This document shows, one piece after another, positions 17,515 through 26,582 of a stretch of 64,000 nucleotides of DNA (position 1 is the stretch's first letter; every line of letters begins with the position of its first letter). The stretch covers positions 1-64,000 of the forward strand of contig CAKQUX010000001.1 of the NCBI GenBank assembly GCA_934277645.1. Direction: 5' to 3'. A model generated the notes under the pieces. It was not told the origin of the DNA, made no database searches, and was given only the letters and a program-made list of their open reading frames with translations. The DNA is from an uncultured Clostridia bacterium. Lineage in GTDB: Bacteria; Bacillota; Clostridia; Christensenellales; CAG-917. A program made the translations under genes and the position numbers.

Positions 17515-17597
17515 AAATTGTAATTAGATTGTGCATTTCAATATGTAAAACATTTTTAAACTTCGCAAAGTTTATTGCAAATAATTTGTTGATAATA

Positions 17598-18383
17598 CTA
17601 TTCGTACGTTTCAAACTTTTCACCGCGCAAGAAATCAGGAATTTCGTCGTCATCGATGTCGTCTGCCGCAACGAGTTTGCTTATTTCTTCGACTTCCTTA
17701 TCGTCAGGTTTTACGGTTTCGGAAAGCTCTTCTTCGACTTGCTTTAATGCACTGATAATGTTGTTTTCCTTTTCGGCAACGACCTCCTCCGAAATAACGT
17801 CACCGTTTTCGTCAAGGAACGAACGATTGTGGAAAAGCGTTTCTTGTTGCGGAGCATAAATAAGGTCGATTTTTTCAAGCACTTCGCTAAGGTCAGGAAG
17901 CTCTTCTATTGACGTAAGCTCGAACTTTTTCAAAAACTCATCGGTGGTGCCGTACAAAAGCGGTCTGCCGACCGTGTCGCGACGTCCGACCACTTCGATA
18001 AGATTTGCCTTGGTAAGTCCTGCAATTGCGTACTCGCTGCCTACACCCCTCAATTCGTCTATTTCGAGCTTTGTTATCGGTTGTTTATAGGCAATCGTCG
18101 CAAGAACTTCCATAAGCGCTTTCGTGAGAGATTTTTCCCTAAGCGGCGTAAGCATATCGCAAACGAAATCTCCAACCTTAGGATTGGTCGTAAATTGAAG
18201 TTTTCCGTTAAACTCGACAAGTACAATTCCGCTGTCGCCCGAATATCTTTCTTTTAATTCTGCGACTACTTTGTCGAGCTTTGCCATTGTAAGTTCGGGC
18301 ATTTTGTCAACTATTTCGCCCTTTTCGATAGGTTCTCCGCTAGCGAAAACGATAGCCTCGATTATTGATTCAATATTCTCCAT
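17598..18383 (-). CDS. scpB: Segregation and condensation protein B
   Basis: A 261-residue kleisin-associated winged-helix protein of the SMC-ScpAB condensin, which loads on and organises the chromosome. Two winged helices span about residues 5-165, with KALMEVLATIAYKQPITK and DTVGRPLLYGTTDEFL as family motifs. The tail of about 70 residues is acidic and longer than usual (B. subtilis ScpB is about 197). I chose the ATG at 18383, 6 nt after GAGGAGG, which overlaps scpA by 14 bp. Confidence 0.93.
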   Translation of the reverse strand: MENIESIIEAIVFASGEPIEKGEIVDKMPELTMAKLDKVVAELKERYSGDSGIVLVEFNGKLQFTTNPKVGDFVCDMLTPLREKSLTKALMEVLATIAYKQPITKLEIDELRGVGSEYAIAGLTKANLIEVVGRRDTVGRPLLYGTTDEFLKKFELTSIEELPDLSEVLEKIDLIYAPQQETLFHNRSFLDENGDVISEEVVAEKENNIISALKQVEEELSETVKPDDKEVEEISKLVAADDIDDDEIPDFLRGEKFETYE

Positions 18384-19230
18384 TGTCGTCCTCCTCAAAG
18401 ACTATCGGAGCGTCAGTCGCTCCCTCTACCGCATAAAGCATAATTTCGCCGAAATTCTCTTCCTGCACCGCTTTGAGCCTTTGATATTTCATAAGTTCAA
18501 GCACGGCAAGAAACGTAGTAACGATATCGTTTTTATCGAAATCGGGAGTAAACAACGAATAGAAAGAAAAGCTCTTTTCGACCGTAAGTCGCTCCCTTAT
18601 ATTGTTCATCTGGTCGCTGACCGAAAACTTTTCACGCATAACGGTTTTCGGCATTTCCGACTGTTTGAGTTTATCGCTGTTTGCAAGCACCCTTGCATAC
18701 GCCTCAACGAGTTTCGACAAACTGAGATTGGTAAGCGAAACTCTGTAATCATCTTCGGTAAAAATCGGCTCTCTCGAAAAACGATTGATGGTTTCCATTG
18801 CGCCGAGTTTTGTGGACTGCTCTTTTAAAATCGCATATTCTTTCATTTTTAATATGAGATTTTGTTTTTTAAGTTCGATTTCGTCCTCTTCGCTTATTTC
18901 GTCTTCGGCAACAGGCAACGCTCTTAAAGATTTTATGTAAACAAGCTCAGCCGCCATAATGATAAATTCACCGGCATACTCGAAATCGAATTCTTCTTTC
19001 GGCGTATTTTTGATTATATCGATATACTGTCTTGTAACGTCGGACACGAAAATGTCCTCGATATCGATTTTTGCCGCCTTGACAAGAGTCAGTAACAAAT
19101 CGAGCGGACCTTCGTAATCGCTGAGTTTATAAACAATTACGGGACGAGAAACAAAAAGCTCTTCTTCAGGCTCGATGCCTGCAAGTTCGAGCAAATTGGT
19201 AACTTTCTTTTCTCCGTTCTCTTCTATCAT
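18370..19230 (-). CDS. scpA: Segregation and condensation protein A
   Basis: A 286-residue kleisin that bridges the SMC heads. The family signature YEGPLDLLLTLVKAAKIDI is near residue 40 and the C-terminal winged helix includes IVTTFLAVLELMK. There is an N-terminal extension of about 30 residues before the kleisin motif. The ATG at 19230 (MIEENG) follows GGGGAG and overlaps the stop of the M50 peptidase by 4 bp. Confidence 0.93.
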   Translation of the reverse strand: MIEENGEKKVTNLLELAGIEPEEELFVSRPVIVYKLSDYEGPLDLLLTLVKAAKIDIEDIFVSDVTRQYIDIIKNTPKEEFDFEYAGEFIIMAAELVYIKSLRALPVAEDEISEEDEIELKKQNLILKMKEYAILKEQSTKLGAMETINRFSREPIFTEDDYRVSLTNLSLSKLVEAYARVLANSDKLKQSEMPKTVMREKFSVSDQMNNIRERLTVEKSFSFYSLFTPDFDKNDIVTTFLAVLELMKYQRLKAVQEENFGEIMLYAVEGATDAPIVFEEDDNGEY

Positions 19231-19937
19231 AAAAATGCTCCCCACGTTTTGACAAGTAAATTCAAAACGCTTTTTTGAATAACGTTAAGATACATTCCTA
19301 CCACGTCAAGGTACCAGAAGTATCTTCCCAAGGTGCTGCCAACGAGCAAAACGACAAGCAAAATTATCATTCCGTATCTGCGCATAAAGCGGCAAAAACC
19401 GCTTTCCGGAACAAACGCTTCGATTGCTCTATATCCGTCAAGCGGACATATAGGCAAAATATTGAACGCCGCAAGCGTAACGTTAATAAGCAAACCGTAA
19501 AGGCAAAAGGTGTATATAAACACCATCGCGTAATAGCTGAAACCTGCAATGACGGTAACCTTAGAAAACCAAAACGCGCACAAGCAAAGCAATGCGAAAA
19601 ATACGAGCGCCAAAGCAAGGTTTGTCGCAATTCCCGCAACGGCAACCAAAAACACGTCTCTTTTCTTGTTCTTGAAATTATTCGCATTTATAGGCACAGG
19701 CTTTGCCCAACCGAAACCGACGGTCAAAAGGAGCAATATGCCGACCAAATCGAAATGCTTAAACGGATTCAAGTCAAGTCTGCCTGCCTGTTTTGCCGTG
19801 TCGTCGCCGCACAAAAGCGCAACTCGTCCGTGAGCCACTTCGTGAAACGTTATCGACATAAGCGAAACGAGAATCAAAGCCAATGCCGAAACGGTTGAAT
19901 ATAGAGCGTCTTCGCTTTTTATTAGCAATGATAACAT
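19227..19937 (-). CDS. Site-2 protease family (M50) zinc metalloprotease
   Basis: A 236-residue membrane protease with five to six hydrophobic segments. The zinc motif is HEVAH near residue 33, and the distal metal ligand is in LPICPLDG near residue 160. It has no PDZ or CBS domain, so it belongs to the short Rip-like group found next to scpAB, not to SpoIVFB, though it could still act on a sporulation substrate. It sits between lysA and scpA. Confidence 0.88.
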   Translation of the reverse strand: MLSLLIKSEDALYSTVSALALILVSLMSITFHEVAHGRVALLCGDDTAKQAGRLDLNPFKHFDLVGILLLLTVGFGWAKPVPINANNFKNKKRDVFLVAVAGIATNLALALVFFALLCLCAFWFSKVTVIAGFSYYAMVFIYTFCLYGLLINVTLAAFNILPICPLDGYRAIEAFVPESGFCRFMRRYGMIILLVVLLVGSTLGRYFWYLDVVGMYLNVIQKSVLNLLVKTWGAFL

Positions 19938-19959
19938 ACTATTTTATCCCGAATTCGAT

Positions 19960-21273
19960 TTACTTTTTAAACCACGTCGGCAACGTATTATTTCTTATCA
20001 AATCGTCGTAGGTTTGCGGTTTAATTATGTAATCGGCTTTTCCGTCTTTGACCATAACCATAGGCGGAATTGCGTTCATATTATAGTTCGACGCCATAGA
20101 ATAGTTGTACGCGCCCGTCGAGAACACGGCGACTATATCTCCGACTTCGGTATCTTGCAAAGGAATGTCAATACCTATCATATCGCCGCTTTCGCAACAC
20201 TTTCCGCAAATGGCAACCTTTTGTGTAAACGGCTTGTCTGCTTTTGACGCATTGATTGCCGTATACTTGGCTTCATAAAGCGCAAAGCGAGGGTTTTCAA
20301 ACATACCGCCGTCTATTGCGACGTATTTTCTGATACCCTTTATTTCTTTGAGAGTTCCGACTGTATAAAGCGTTATACCTGCCTCGCCGACTATCGAACG
20401 ACCCGGTTCGATAATAAGGAACGGTTTTTCGATTCCGAATTTTTTGGTCGACTTTTCAACAAGCAACGCAAGATTTCTTACGGTGTGAGCATAACGCGAC
20501 GGAGTAAACAAAGGGTCGTCGCCCGAATAATAAATTCCGTAGCCGCCACCCATGTTTAAAGTATTGACCTTAATATTCTCCTTATTCAAATCGGCAATAA
20601 AACCGATCATAGCGTCAACGGCAAGTTCAAATGCGGAATAATCGAAAATTTGCGAACCGATATGGCAATGCAATCCGTCGAAAATCAAGTTCTCTTTTGA
20701 AACGATTCTCTTTATGGCGTTCTTTGCCTCTTCGCCGATTATAACGCCGAATTTACTGTCGGGACGAGCCGTTTGAACGGCGGCGTGCGTATGCGCTTCG
20801 ACAAGCGGATTGACTCTTATTAAAACAGTCGCTTTTTTGCCGAGCTCCCCTGCGATTTTGTCGAGTCTGTCGATTTCGTCAATGCCGTCTACGACAATAT
20901 GGCCTACTCCTATAGAAACGCCCTCTTTCATTTCTTTAGGCGTTTTGTTGTTGCCGTGCATTATTATATGCTTTGGGTCAACTCCTGCCTGTTGCGTAGC
21001 GTAAAGCTCTCCGCCCGACACGACGTCCGTCCAAAGTCCTTCTTCGTTTACGATTTGATACATTGCCAAACAGCTGAGAGCTTTCGACGCATAAGCTACG
21101 GCAAATTTTCCGTAATCGGACAATCCGTCTTTATATGCACGCATAACTTCTCTTACGTATGCTTCATCGAGAACGTACAACGGCGTTCCGAACTTTTTTG
21201 CAAGCTCTACGGTGTCGCAACCGCCGATATTGAGTCTGCCGTTTTTAATGCAAAGCGTATCTCTTAAATTCAT
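19960..21273 (-). CDS. lysA: Diaminopimelate decarboxylase
   Basis: A 437-residue PLP enzyme that decarboxylates meso-diaminopimelate to lysine. The N-terminal barrel holds the PLP lysine in YASKALSC near residue 62, the glycine loop is NMGGGYGIYY, and the substrate-binding cysteine is in CGKCCESGDM. I chose the ATG at 21273 (MNLRDT) after GAGGCG. A strong promoter lies 30 bp upstream. I see no lysine riboswitch in the leader. Confidence 0.93.
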   Translation of the reverse strand: MNLRDTLCIKNGRLNIGGCDTVELAKKFGTPLYVLDEAYVREVMRAYKDGLSDYGKFAVAYASKALSCLAMYQIVNEEGLWTDVVSGGELYATQQAGVDPKHIIMHGNNKTPKEMKEGVSIGVGHIVVDGIDEIDRLDKIAGELGKKATVLIRVNPLVEAHTHAAVQTARPDSKFGVIIGEEAKNAIKRIVSKENLIFDGLHCHIGSQIFDYSAFELAVDAMIGFIADLNKENIKVNTLNMGGGYGIYYSGDDPLFTPSRYAHTVRNLALLVEKSTKKFGIEKPFLIIEPGRSIVGEAGITLYTVGTLKEIKGIRKYVAIDGGMFENPRFALYEAKYTAINASKADKPFTQKVAICGKCCESGDMIGIDIPLQDTEVGDIVAVFSTGAYNYSMASNYNMNAIPPMVMVKDGKADYIIKPQTYDDLIRNNTLPTWFKK

Positions 21274-21302
21274 TTTTCGCCTCGTTAGTTTTAATCTAAA
21301 AA

Positions 21303-21331
21303 ATATTAACATATAAAAGGCTTAAAGTCAA
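21303..21331 (-). promoter_or_regulatory. Sigma-A promoter of lysA
   Basis: On the minus strand TTGACT (21326-21331) is 17 bp from TAATAT (21303-21308). The leader is only about 25 nt, too short for a riboswitch. Confidence 0.8.
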
Positions 21332-21467
21332 TTTTTACCCTTTACATATTTAAAAATAGTTGAAAAAGGTTAATTCTAAATTAAATATTAAAAAACGGCA
21401 ATATAATCGATAGCCTGTTTTGCAAACATTATCTCCAATCGTCAAAGCTATAAAGCCGTTTTGCTCT

Positions 21468-21500
21468 AAAAAAAAACTAACCGCAATGCGATTAGTTTTT
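21468..21500 (-). terminator. Terminator of dacF
   Basis: AAAAACTAA and TTAGTTTTT enclose CGC / GCG with a short loop; a T run follows on the minus strand. Confidence 0.8.
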
Positions 21501-21549
21501 AGCAGCATTTTGCCGCTACGTTATTTTTCGCTACTATAAATTTTGCGAA

Positions 21550-22722
21550 TTACTTGTGCAAACCGAAAATTCTTCTCAAATCGTCGATGAAAGTAGATTT
21601 TTCGATGTTTTGCGCAATAACCACGTTTGCTTCGCCGATTACCACACCGTCTTTTACAAGATAAGCCTTTCCGACTTTATCGCCGACTTTTAAAGGCGCT
21701 TTGACGGTTTTCGGCAACTCGTATTTCACTTCAAAACCTTCGGTTTCTCCACGTTTTGCAAAACTTACAAGCGGCGCGTCGAGTTTGAGTTTTGCAGTCG
21801 TAGACTTACCCTTTTTAACTTCGACGCTATTTTCGATTTCCGTTTCCGTATTCATAAACACGGTATTTTCAAAATTGGCAAAACCATAATTGAGCATATT
21901 GCTTGCGTCTTTAAATCTCGTTTTGCTGTCCTTTTCGCCGATTACGACAGCAATCAATCTCATTCCGTCACGCTCTGCTGTTGCAGAAAGGCAGAAACCT
22001 GCTTCGTTCGTAAATCCGGTTTTTCCGCCGTCGCAACCCTTGTAAAATCTTACAAGTTTGTTCGTGTTTGTCATAGTAGTTTTTCTTCCCGATTGATGTT
22101 CGAAATCTTTGAGCCACACGCCTGAAAAGTTAAAATATTCAGGATGCGAAACGAGCGCTCTCGTCATGGTAGCAACGTCCTTTGCGCACGAAAAGTTTTC
22201 GCTTGCAGGAAGTCCCGTACAGTTTGCAAAATGCGTGTTTTCCATTTTCAGTTCCGCCGCTCTTGCATTCATTTTAGCAACAAAGTTTTCCACACTACCG
22301 CCGATATGCTCGGCAAGAGCCACACAGCTGTCGTTCGCGCTTGCAACGATGACGGATTCTAAAAGTTGTCCGACTTTTTGCGTAGCGCCCGCATCGAGAA
22401 ACACTTGCGAACCGCCTTGGCTGTGCGCATTTTCGCTTATAACGACGTCGTCGTCAAAGCTAAGACGTCCTGCGTCGATTTCTTCAAACGTAAGAAGAGC
22501 CGTCATAATTTTCATCATACTTGCAATTTGAAGACGCTCGTTTTCGTTTTTAGCCGAAATAACACTTCCCGTTGCATAGTCAATCATATAACTTGCTTTT
22601 GCGCTATCTGTCACACCTTCGGTATCCGCCATTGCGACGTCGGAACTTCCGACAAACGCCGTTCCGAATACGAACGCAGACAGAGCAAGCGCAAGCATAA
22701 CAATTAAAACAAATTTTTTCAT
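21550..22722 (-). CDS. dacF: D-alanyl-D-alanine carboxypeptidase, DacF-like
   Basis: A 390-residue S11 carboxypeptidase with a signal peptide (residues 1-30). Motifs: SxxK in IASMMKIMT, SxN in SANDSCVAL and KTG in GGKTGFTNEAG. The C-terminal domain of S11 enzymes (about 280-370) is present with an amphipathic end. In Bacillus the neighbourhood spoIIM-xerD-deoB-dacF is conserved; deoB and spoIIM are 2-3 kb away here, which supports the DacF name. The ATG at 22722 follows AGAGGTG. Confidence 0.88.
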   Translation of the reverse strand: MKKFVLIVMLALALSAFVFGTAFVGSSDVAMADTEGVTDSAKASYMIDYATGSVISAKNENERLQIASMMKIMTALLTFEEIDAGRLSFDDDVVISENAHSQGGSQVFLDAGATQKVGQLLESVIVASANDSCVALAEHIGGSVENFVAKMNARAAELKMENTHFANCTGLPASENFSCAKDVATMTRALVSHPEYFNFSGVWLKDFEHQSGRKTTMTNTNKLVRFYKGCDGGKTGFTNEAGFCLSATAERDGMRLIAVVIGEKDSKTRFKDASNMLNYGFANFENTVFMNTETEIENSVEVKKGKSTTAKLKLDAPLVSFAKRGETEGFEVKYELPKTVKAPLKVGDKVGKAYLVKDGVVIGEANVVIAQNIEKSTFIDDLRRIFGLHK

Positions 22723-23080
22723 TGTACACCTCTTATCGTAGTTTGCGGATATTTGCAAATATTATGCAACGACTGCAAAATCGACAAACAACTCATAAGC
22801 TACAATTCGGAAAGCAAACAAATTCGTTTTTTTAAATTTGTCTTTGTTATTATCTTTTATAATCTTTCTATATTATCCTTTAACGTTATTTCCGCAAAAA
22901 CTTAATTTTTTAATGCTTTCTTAGCTTATTCTTATCAATTTTTGTTCGTTGTTTCAAGCAGTTTTTCGCCGTATTTTTAGTATATTTTACGCCGCAATTT
23001 ACACATAAGTTTACACACTGTTTGCGCAATTATGTAAATGCCGAAAACCAAATATTGTTTTAAAAATTTATTTAAAAAAT
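22723..23080. other. AT-rich divergent intergenic region
   Basis: It separates dacF (minus) from the glycine-rich membrane protein gene (plus). No ORF, RNA or repeat is evident and I could not place a convincing dacF promoter; a sporulation sigma factor could read it. Confidence 0.4.
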
Positions 23081-23109
23081 TTGCTAATTTTGTAAATATG
23101 ATATATAAT
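23081..23109 (+). promoter_or_regulatory. Sigma-A promoter of the glycine-rich membrane protein gene
   Basis: TTGCTA (23081-23086) is 17 bp from a perfect TATAAT (23104-23109). An AAAGGAG site (23136-23142) follows. Confidence 0.75.
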
Positions 23110-23148
23110 CAAATCATAAAAATGTATAAACGTTTAAAGGAGTAAAAA

Positions 23149-24027
23149 ATGGGAAGAGGCGGTTGTAGCGGCGGTGGTTTTTCAGGCGGTGGCGGAAGCC
23201 GAGGAGGTTTCAGCGGTAGCGGAAGGAGCGCGTCTAATTTCACCAGACAATTTACTAATGCTTATTACGGAGCAAGAGCAAGAAGATTGTATCACGTCCC
23301 TATGGCGTTCAATTTTTTCGCTTGCCCGAGCTATAAAAGATATTCGAGTGCGACTTCAAAAACTATCGGACTTATTGTCGGTGTTATAATTTTAGCTATC
23401 ATTGCAACCATTTGCGCAGTAACTTACGTCGGAGCGATAAACAGCGATTATAAAGTTATCAGCGGTACCTGCGTAAGCAACGATTATCATAGAGATTTAA
23501 AAGAACCTTACGACTATAAACAGTATTATTTCTCAACGTATCGTTACACCGTAAACGGGACTACCTATCAAACGGAAAGCCGTGTCGGTTGGGACAAGGA
23601 CGAAACTATCGGAAAAACGGTTGAAATTTGTTACAACATCTACGATCCTGCAGATATTCTTGAAAAAGAAGGCGCAGACAATCTCAATGTAACATATAAC
23701 GACGGCAAAAAAACCAAATTGATTATCGCTATCGCCCTTTATGCCGTTGCGGCAATTCTTTTGATTTCGGCAATCGTGAACTCCGTTAAAAGCAAAAAAA
23801 TCAGATCCGACCTTGACAACGAAGTCCAAGCTCAAATGGCAAATGAGACGGCAAGCGCAGTTGCGGCTGACACAACCGTAAAATCTGACGACGTGTTCGG
23901 CGGCGAGTTCTCAAATTCGTCCGCAAAAACGAAAACGTTCCGTCGTTGCGAATATTGCGGTTCGAGAATAACCGACGATATGGACAAATGCCCTAGCTGC
24001 GGCGCAAGCACTCACGGTTTGAACTAA
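23149..24027 (+). CDS. Membrane protein with Gly-rich N terminus, DUF3592-like domain and zinc ribbon
   Basis: A 292-residue protein. Residues 1-27 are almost entirely Gly, Ser and Arg. A hydrophobic segment (about 72-95) is followed by a domain of about 75 residues whose pattern (TYRYTVNGTTYQTES, IGKTVEICYNIYDPAD) matches DUF3592. A second hydrophobic segment (about 186-207), an acidic linker and a C-terminal zinc ribbon (CEYCG and CPSCG) complete it. No function is known for this combination. It is transcribed alone, with AAAGGAG 6 nt before the ATG. Confidence 0.7.
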   Translation: MGRGGCSGGGFSGGGGSRGGFSGSGRSASNFTRQFTNAYYGARARRLYHVPMAFNFFACPSYKRYSSATSKTIGLIVGVIILAIIATICAVTYVGAINSDYKVISGTCVSNDYHRDLKEPYDYKQYYFSTYRYTVNGTTYQTESRVGWDKDETIGKTVEICYNIYDPADILEKEGADNLNVTYNDGKKTKLIIAIALYAVAAILLISAIVNSVKSKKIRSDLDNEVQAQMANETASAVAADTTVKSDDVFGGEFSNSSAKTKTFRRCEYCGSRITDDMDKCPSCGASTHGLN

Positions 24028-24061
24028 TGATTTGACAATATTATATTTTATCGTTTAATGC

Positions 24062-24087
24062 AAAAGCCACCGAAATCGGTGGCTTTT
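24062..24087 (+). terminator. Terminator after the DUF3592-like gene
   Basis: AAAAGCCACCGA and its complement close on AA and can work on either strand. Confidence 0.85.
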
Positions 24088-24164
24088 ATTTTGGAAACAG
24101 CGATTGTAAAGTTTCTAACTAAGTCATTTAATAAATTTTCGCATCTTTAAATTTTTGACTTTTA

Positions 24165-24325
24165 AATATTATCATTTATTAAATATTATATTTATTAAAC
24201 AAAATCTATATTAAATAATTCTTTTATTAAACTTTATGATTTATCTGATTTATCAGTTATTATCATTTAGTTGTTATCATTTTTAAATATGATTTTCATT
24301 AAATACTTCATTTACTAAACTTATA
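24165..24325. repeat. AT-rich spacer with degenerate TTATTAAA units
   Basis: TTATTAAA or close variants recur about every 15-18 bp at first (in 24174-24235) and again, decayed, at 24295-24320. No gene or promoter is recognisable. It lies between two gene ends. Confidence 0.5.
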
Positions 24326-24327
24326 AT

Positions 24328-25452
24328 TCAATTTTTAAACTCTTCGCCGGTAAGATACTTATAAACCGTTTTGGCGATAAAATCGAAACCTTCGATAGTT
24401 CCGAGATTTTCGCCGTTTCTATTTTTGACAAAACAAAGATACGGAACGTTTTCTCGAGAGTGATCGGTCGAAATCGTCGACGGGTCACAGCCGTGGTCGG
24501 CGGTTATTATAAACATATCGTCGTCATTTAATCTTTCAAACATTTTCGGCAAATATGCGTCAAATCTTTCTACACAGGCGCGGTACCCGTCCACGTCATT
24601 GCGATGCCCGTAAAGCATATCCGTGTCGACTAAATTTACAAAACATAGTCCAGAAAAATCACGCTTCATAACTTTTAAGGTCGCTTCACATACTTCATCG
24701 TTTGTATGCGCGACAACGTGTTCGGTAAGTCCCCTGCCCGAAAAAATATCTCTGATTTTCGCTACGCCGATACACTCAAAACCTTTTGCTTTGAGCTTGT
24801 CCATAACGGTATCTTTTGGCGGCAACAACGAATAATCTTTTCTGTTCTCCGTACGATAAAACCCGTTTGCGCCCTCCAAAAACGGTCTTGCGATAATTCT
24901 TCCGACAGCATTTTCACCGCACATAATCTTGCGCGCAATCTCGCACATTTCATAGAGCCTTTCAAGCGGAATTACGCTTTCGTTTGCGGCAATTTGCAAA
25001 ACGCTGTCAGCCGACGTATAGACGATAGGTCTTTTTTCGTCTGTCGATTGCCTGCCGAGCCTTTGAACAATTTCCGTTCCGCTTGCGACTTCGTTCCCCA
25101 AAACTTTGACACCAAACGCATTTTCAAGTTCGTCAATGACGTCTTTCGGGAAGCCGTTTGGATACGTCGGTTGAGGTTTTGGAGATATAATGCCCGCAAT
25201 TTCAAAATGCCCCGTTACCGTGTCTTTGCCCTTTGACAATTCGACAAGCCTTGCAAACGAAGCAAGCGGCTTTTCGGCTTTAGGCATAGCCCACACGCCG
25301 TCGATATTGTTAAAACCCAAACTTATCAGATTCGGAATTTTAATTCCTTTTGAAATGCTCTTATAAGTATCCGAACCTTCGTCGCCATAGACGTTAGCGT
25401 CTTTTGCGCCGCCGATTCCGAAACTGTCAATTACAAGTATAAATGCTCTCAT
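24328..25452 (-). CDS. deoB: Phosphopentomutase
   Basis: A 374-residue alkaline-phosphatase-superfamily enzyme interconverting ribose-1- or deoxyribose-1-phosphate with the 5-phosphates in nucleoside catabolism. Metal-binding motifs: LVIDSFGIGGAKDA near residue 6, LVDTDMLYGHRND and ITADHGCDPSTISTDHSRE. Length is usual for the family (about 390). It follows spoIIM by 7 bp. Confidence 0.93.
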   Translation of the reverse strand: MRAFILVIDSFGIGGAKDANVYGDEGSDTYKSISKGIKIPNLISLGFNNIDGVWAMPKAEKPLASFARLVELSKGKDTVTGHFEIAGIISPKPQPTYPNGFPKDVIDELENAFGVKVLGNEVASGTEIVQRLGRQSTDEKRPIVYTSADSVLQIAANESVIPLERLYEMCEIARKIMCGENAVGRIIARPFLEGANGFYRTENRKDYSLLPPKDTVMDKLKAKGFECIGVAKIRDIFSGRGLTEHVVAHTNDEVCEATLKVMKRDFSGLCFVNLVDTDMLYGHRNDVDGYRACVERFDAYLPKMFERLNDDDMFIITADHGCDPSTISTDHSRENVPYLCFVKNRNGENLGTIEGFDFIAKTVYKYLTGEEFKN

Positions 25453-25459
25453 AAATTTA

Positions 25460-26044
25460 TTATATCACAATTACGTTCAATATCAATCCCAAAATAAAAA
25501 TTACCGCCGCATTAAAAACTACGTTTATCAAAAACATAAGTCCGACCGAGCCGAGAACGGGTCTGAACAGCTTCCACGCCTTGCACCCGACAAGAGGAAA
25601 ATTTGAAATTGAATACGCAAGCGCAATCATCATAAAAACAAAACTTCCGCAAAATACGGGAATATACACAAATATTATGTTCATAACACCGACAAAACCG
25701 CCATAAACCGATAAAATGCAAACAGCCCTGCCAAGATATACGCCGATAAGTCCTAACGAAACGTCCGCTAAAACGATAAAAACAAAATTAACCGACGAAA
25801 AAACGATAAAAAAGTATACGACAAGCATTGCCAAAAATATGCGCAGAAACAGTTTTCCGCTTCCTACGCAAAGTTCAGAATTGCAATTATTTACACCTGA
25901 CGTCGCACCAACAATGATGCCGATGATAAGCCCTATGACAAAAACAGCGCAAATAAACAGCAGCTTCTTTTTGCTTTCGGACAAAAATCGTCTTGCTTCA
26001 AATCCGAATTCTTCAAATCTGTTTGCGCTGATTTTCGCTCTCAT
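25460..26044 (-). CDS. spoIIM: Stage II sporulation protein M-like membrane protein
   Basis: A 194-residue protein with about five hydrophobic segments covering most of its length. Similarity to SpoIIM is mainly in topology and in the N-terminal GLIIGIIVGA, helped by synteny: in Bacillus spoIIM lies near deoB and dacF. SpoIIM, with SpoIID and SpoIIP, drives membrane migration in engulfment. It overlaps the Spo0A-like gene by 4 bp, so the two are coupled. Confidence 0.6.
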   Translation of the reverse strand: MRAKISANRFEEFGFEARRFLSESKKKLLFICAVFVIGLIIGIIVGATSGVNNCNSELCVGSGKLFLRIFLAMLVVYFFIVFSSVNFVFIVLADVSLGLIGVYLGRAVCILSVYGGFVGVMNIIFVYIPVFCGSFVFMMIALAYSISNFPLVGCKAWKLFRPVLGSVGLMFLINVVFNAAVIFILGLILNVIVI

Positions 26045-26373
26045 ACCGACCTACACGATTCAATCGCCGTCAAAATAAAATGCTTATTGCTCGGCTTCCC
26101 TTTTTTCATATCTATTGTTTCACCGAACTCGCCGTACAATCTATCTACGTCGCCGACAAGCCACGCACTGCCGATTGCGTTTTGCACGTCTTTTTCGATT
26201 GAATCCACACTCTTATTATACTTTTTTGCGAGCCTTGAATATGCCACAAATTTTAACGGCAAAAGCTCTTCGCCGCTTAAACCATCGCAGATAATATCAT
26301 ACAAATAGTGATAGCCGCATTTATTCGGCAAAAAGCCGAGCGACAATAAATATTCTTTAACTTTCTTTTCCAC
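26041..26373 (-). CDS. Stand-alone Spo0A C-terminal (effector) domain protein
   Basis: A 110-residue protein that aligns along its whole length with the DNA-binding domain of Spo0A: GYHYLYDII, RLAKKYNKSVDSIEKDVQNA and FGETIDMKKGKPSNKHFI match the B. subtilis patterns GYLYLREAI, IAKKFNTTASRVERAIRHA and FGYTVSMTKAKPTNSEFI (recalled). There is no phosphoacceptor receiver domain, and only 209 bp separate the gene from spoIVB, so none has been lost to a frameshift. It occupies the normal spo0A position after spoIVB. Two basic recognition-helix residues (RAIRH) are replaced (KDVQN). The start is GTG with a poor ribosome binding site. It may be a degenerate paralogue, an antagonist or an autonomous regulator. 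Confidence 0.8.
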   Translation of the reverse strand: MEKKVKEYLLSLGFLPNKCGYHYLYDIICDGLSGEELLPLKFVAYSRLAKKYNKSVDSIEKDVQNAIGSAWLVGDVDRLYGEFGETIDMKKGKPSNKHFILTAIESCRSV

Positions 26374-26530
26374 AACACAAGTTTAAAACGTTTGGGAAAA
26401 ATAAAAAAAACTCTTTTTGTTATTCTTTATCTTTTACTGTCCGATTTTGTATCTTGCCCAATTAAACGCATACTACAATAACTAAACGCATACTACGTTT
26501 GTAATTTACAAATTGATTTTGAATTTGGTA

Positions 26531-26562
26531 GAAAATTAAACAACGCAATGCGTTAAACGTTG
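26531..26562 (-). terminator. Possible terminator after spoIVB
   Basis: The inverted repeat AACGCA / TGCGTT, extendable through CAACG / CGTTG, is followed on the minus strand by TTTAATTTT. The T run is imperfect. Confidence 0.4.
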
Positions 26563-26582
26563 CAATCAAAAAAAGAAAGTGT

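Noticed and set aside
19227..19937. SpoIVFB, the pro-sigma-K protease
   Set aside because: It is an M50 protease but lacks the CBS domain and sits with scpAB and lysA, where generic Rip proteases are found.
21274..21302. Lysine riboswitch before lysA
   Set aside because: The predicted leader is about 25 nt, far shorter than an L box.
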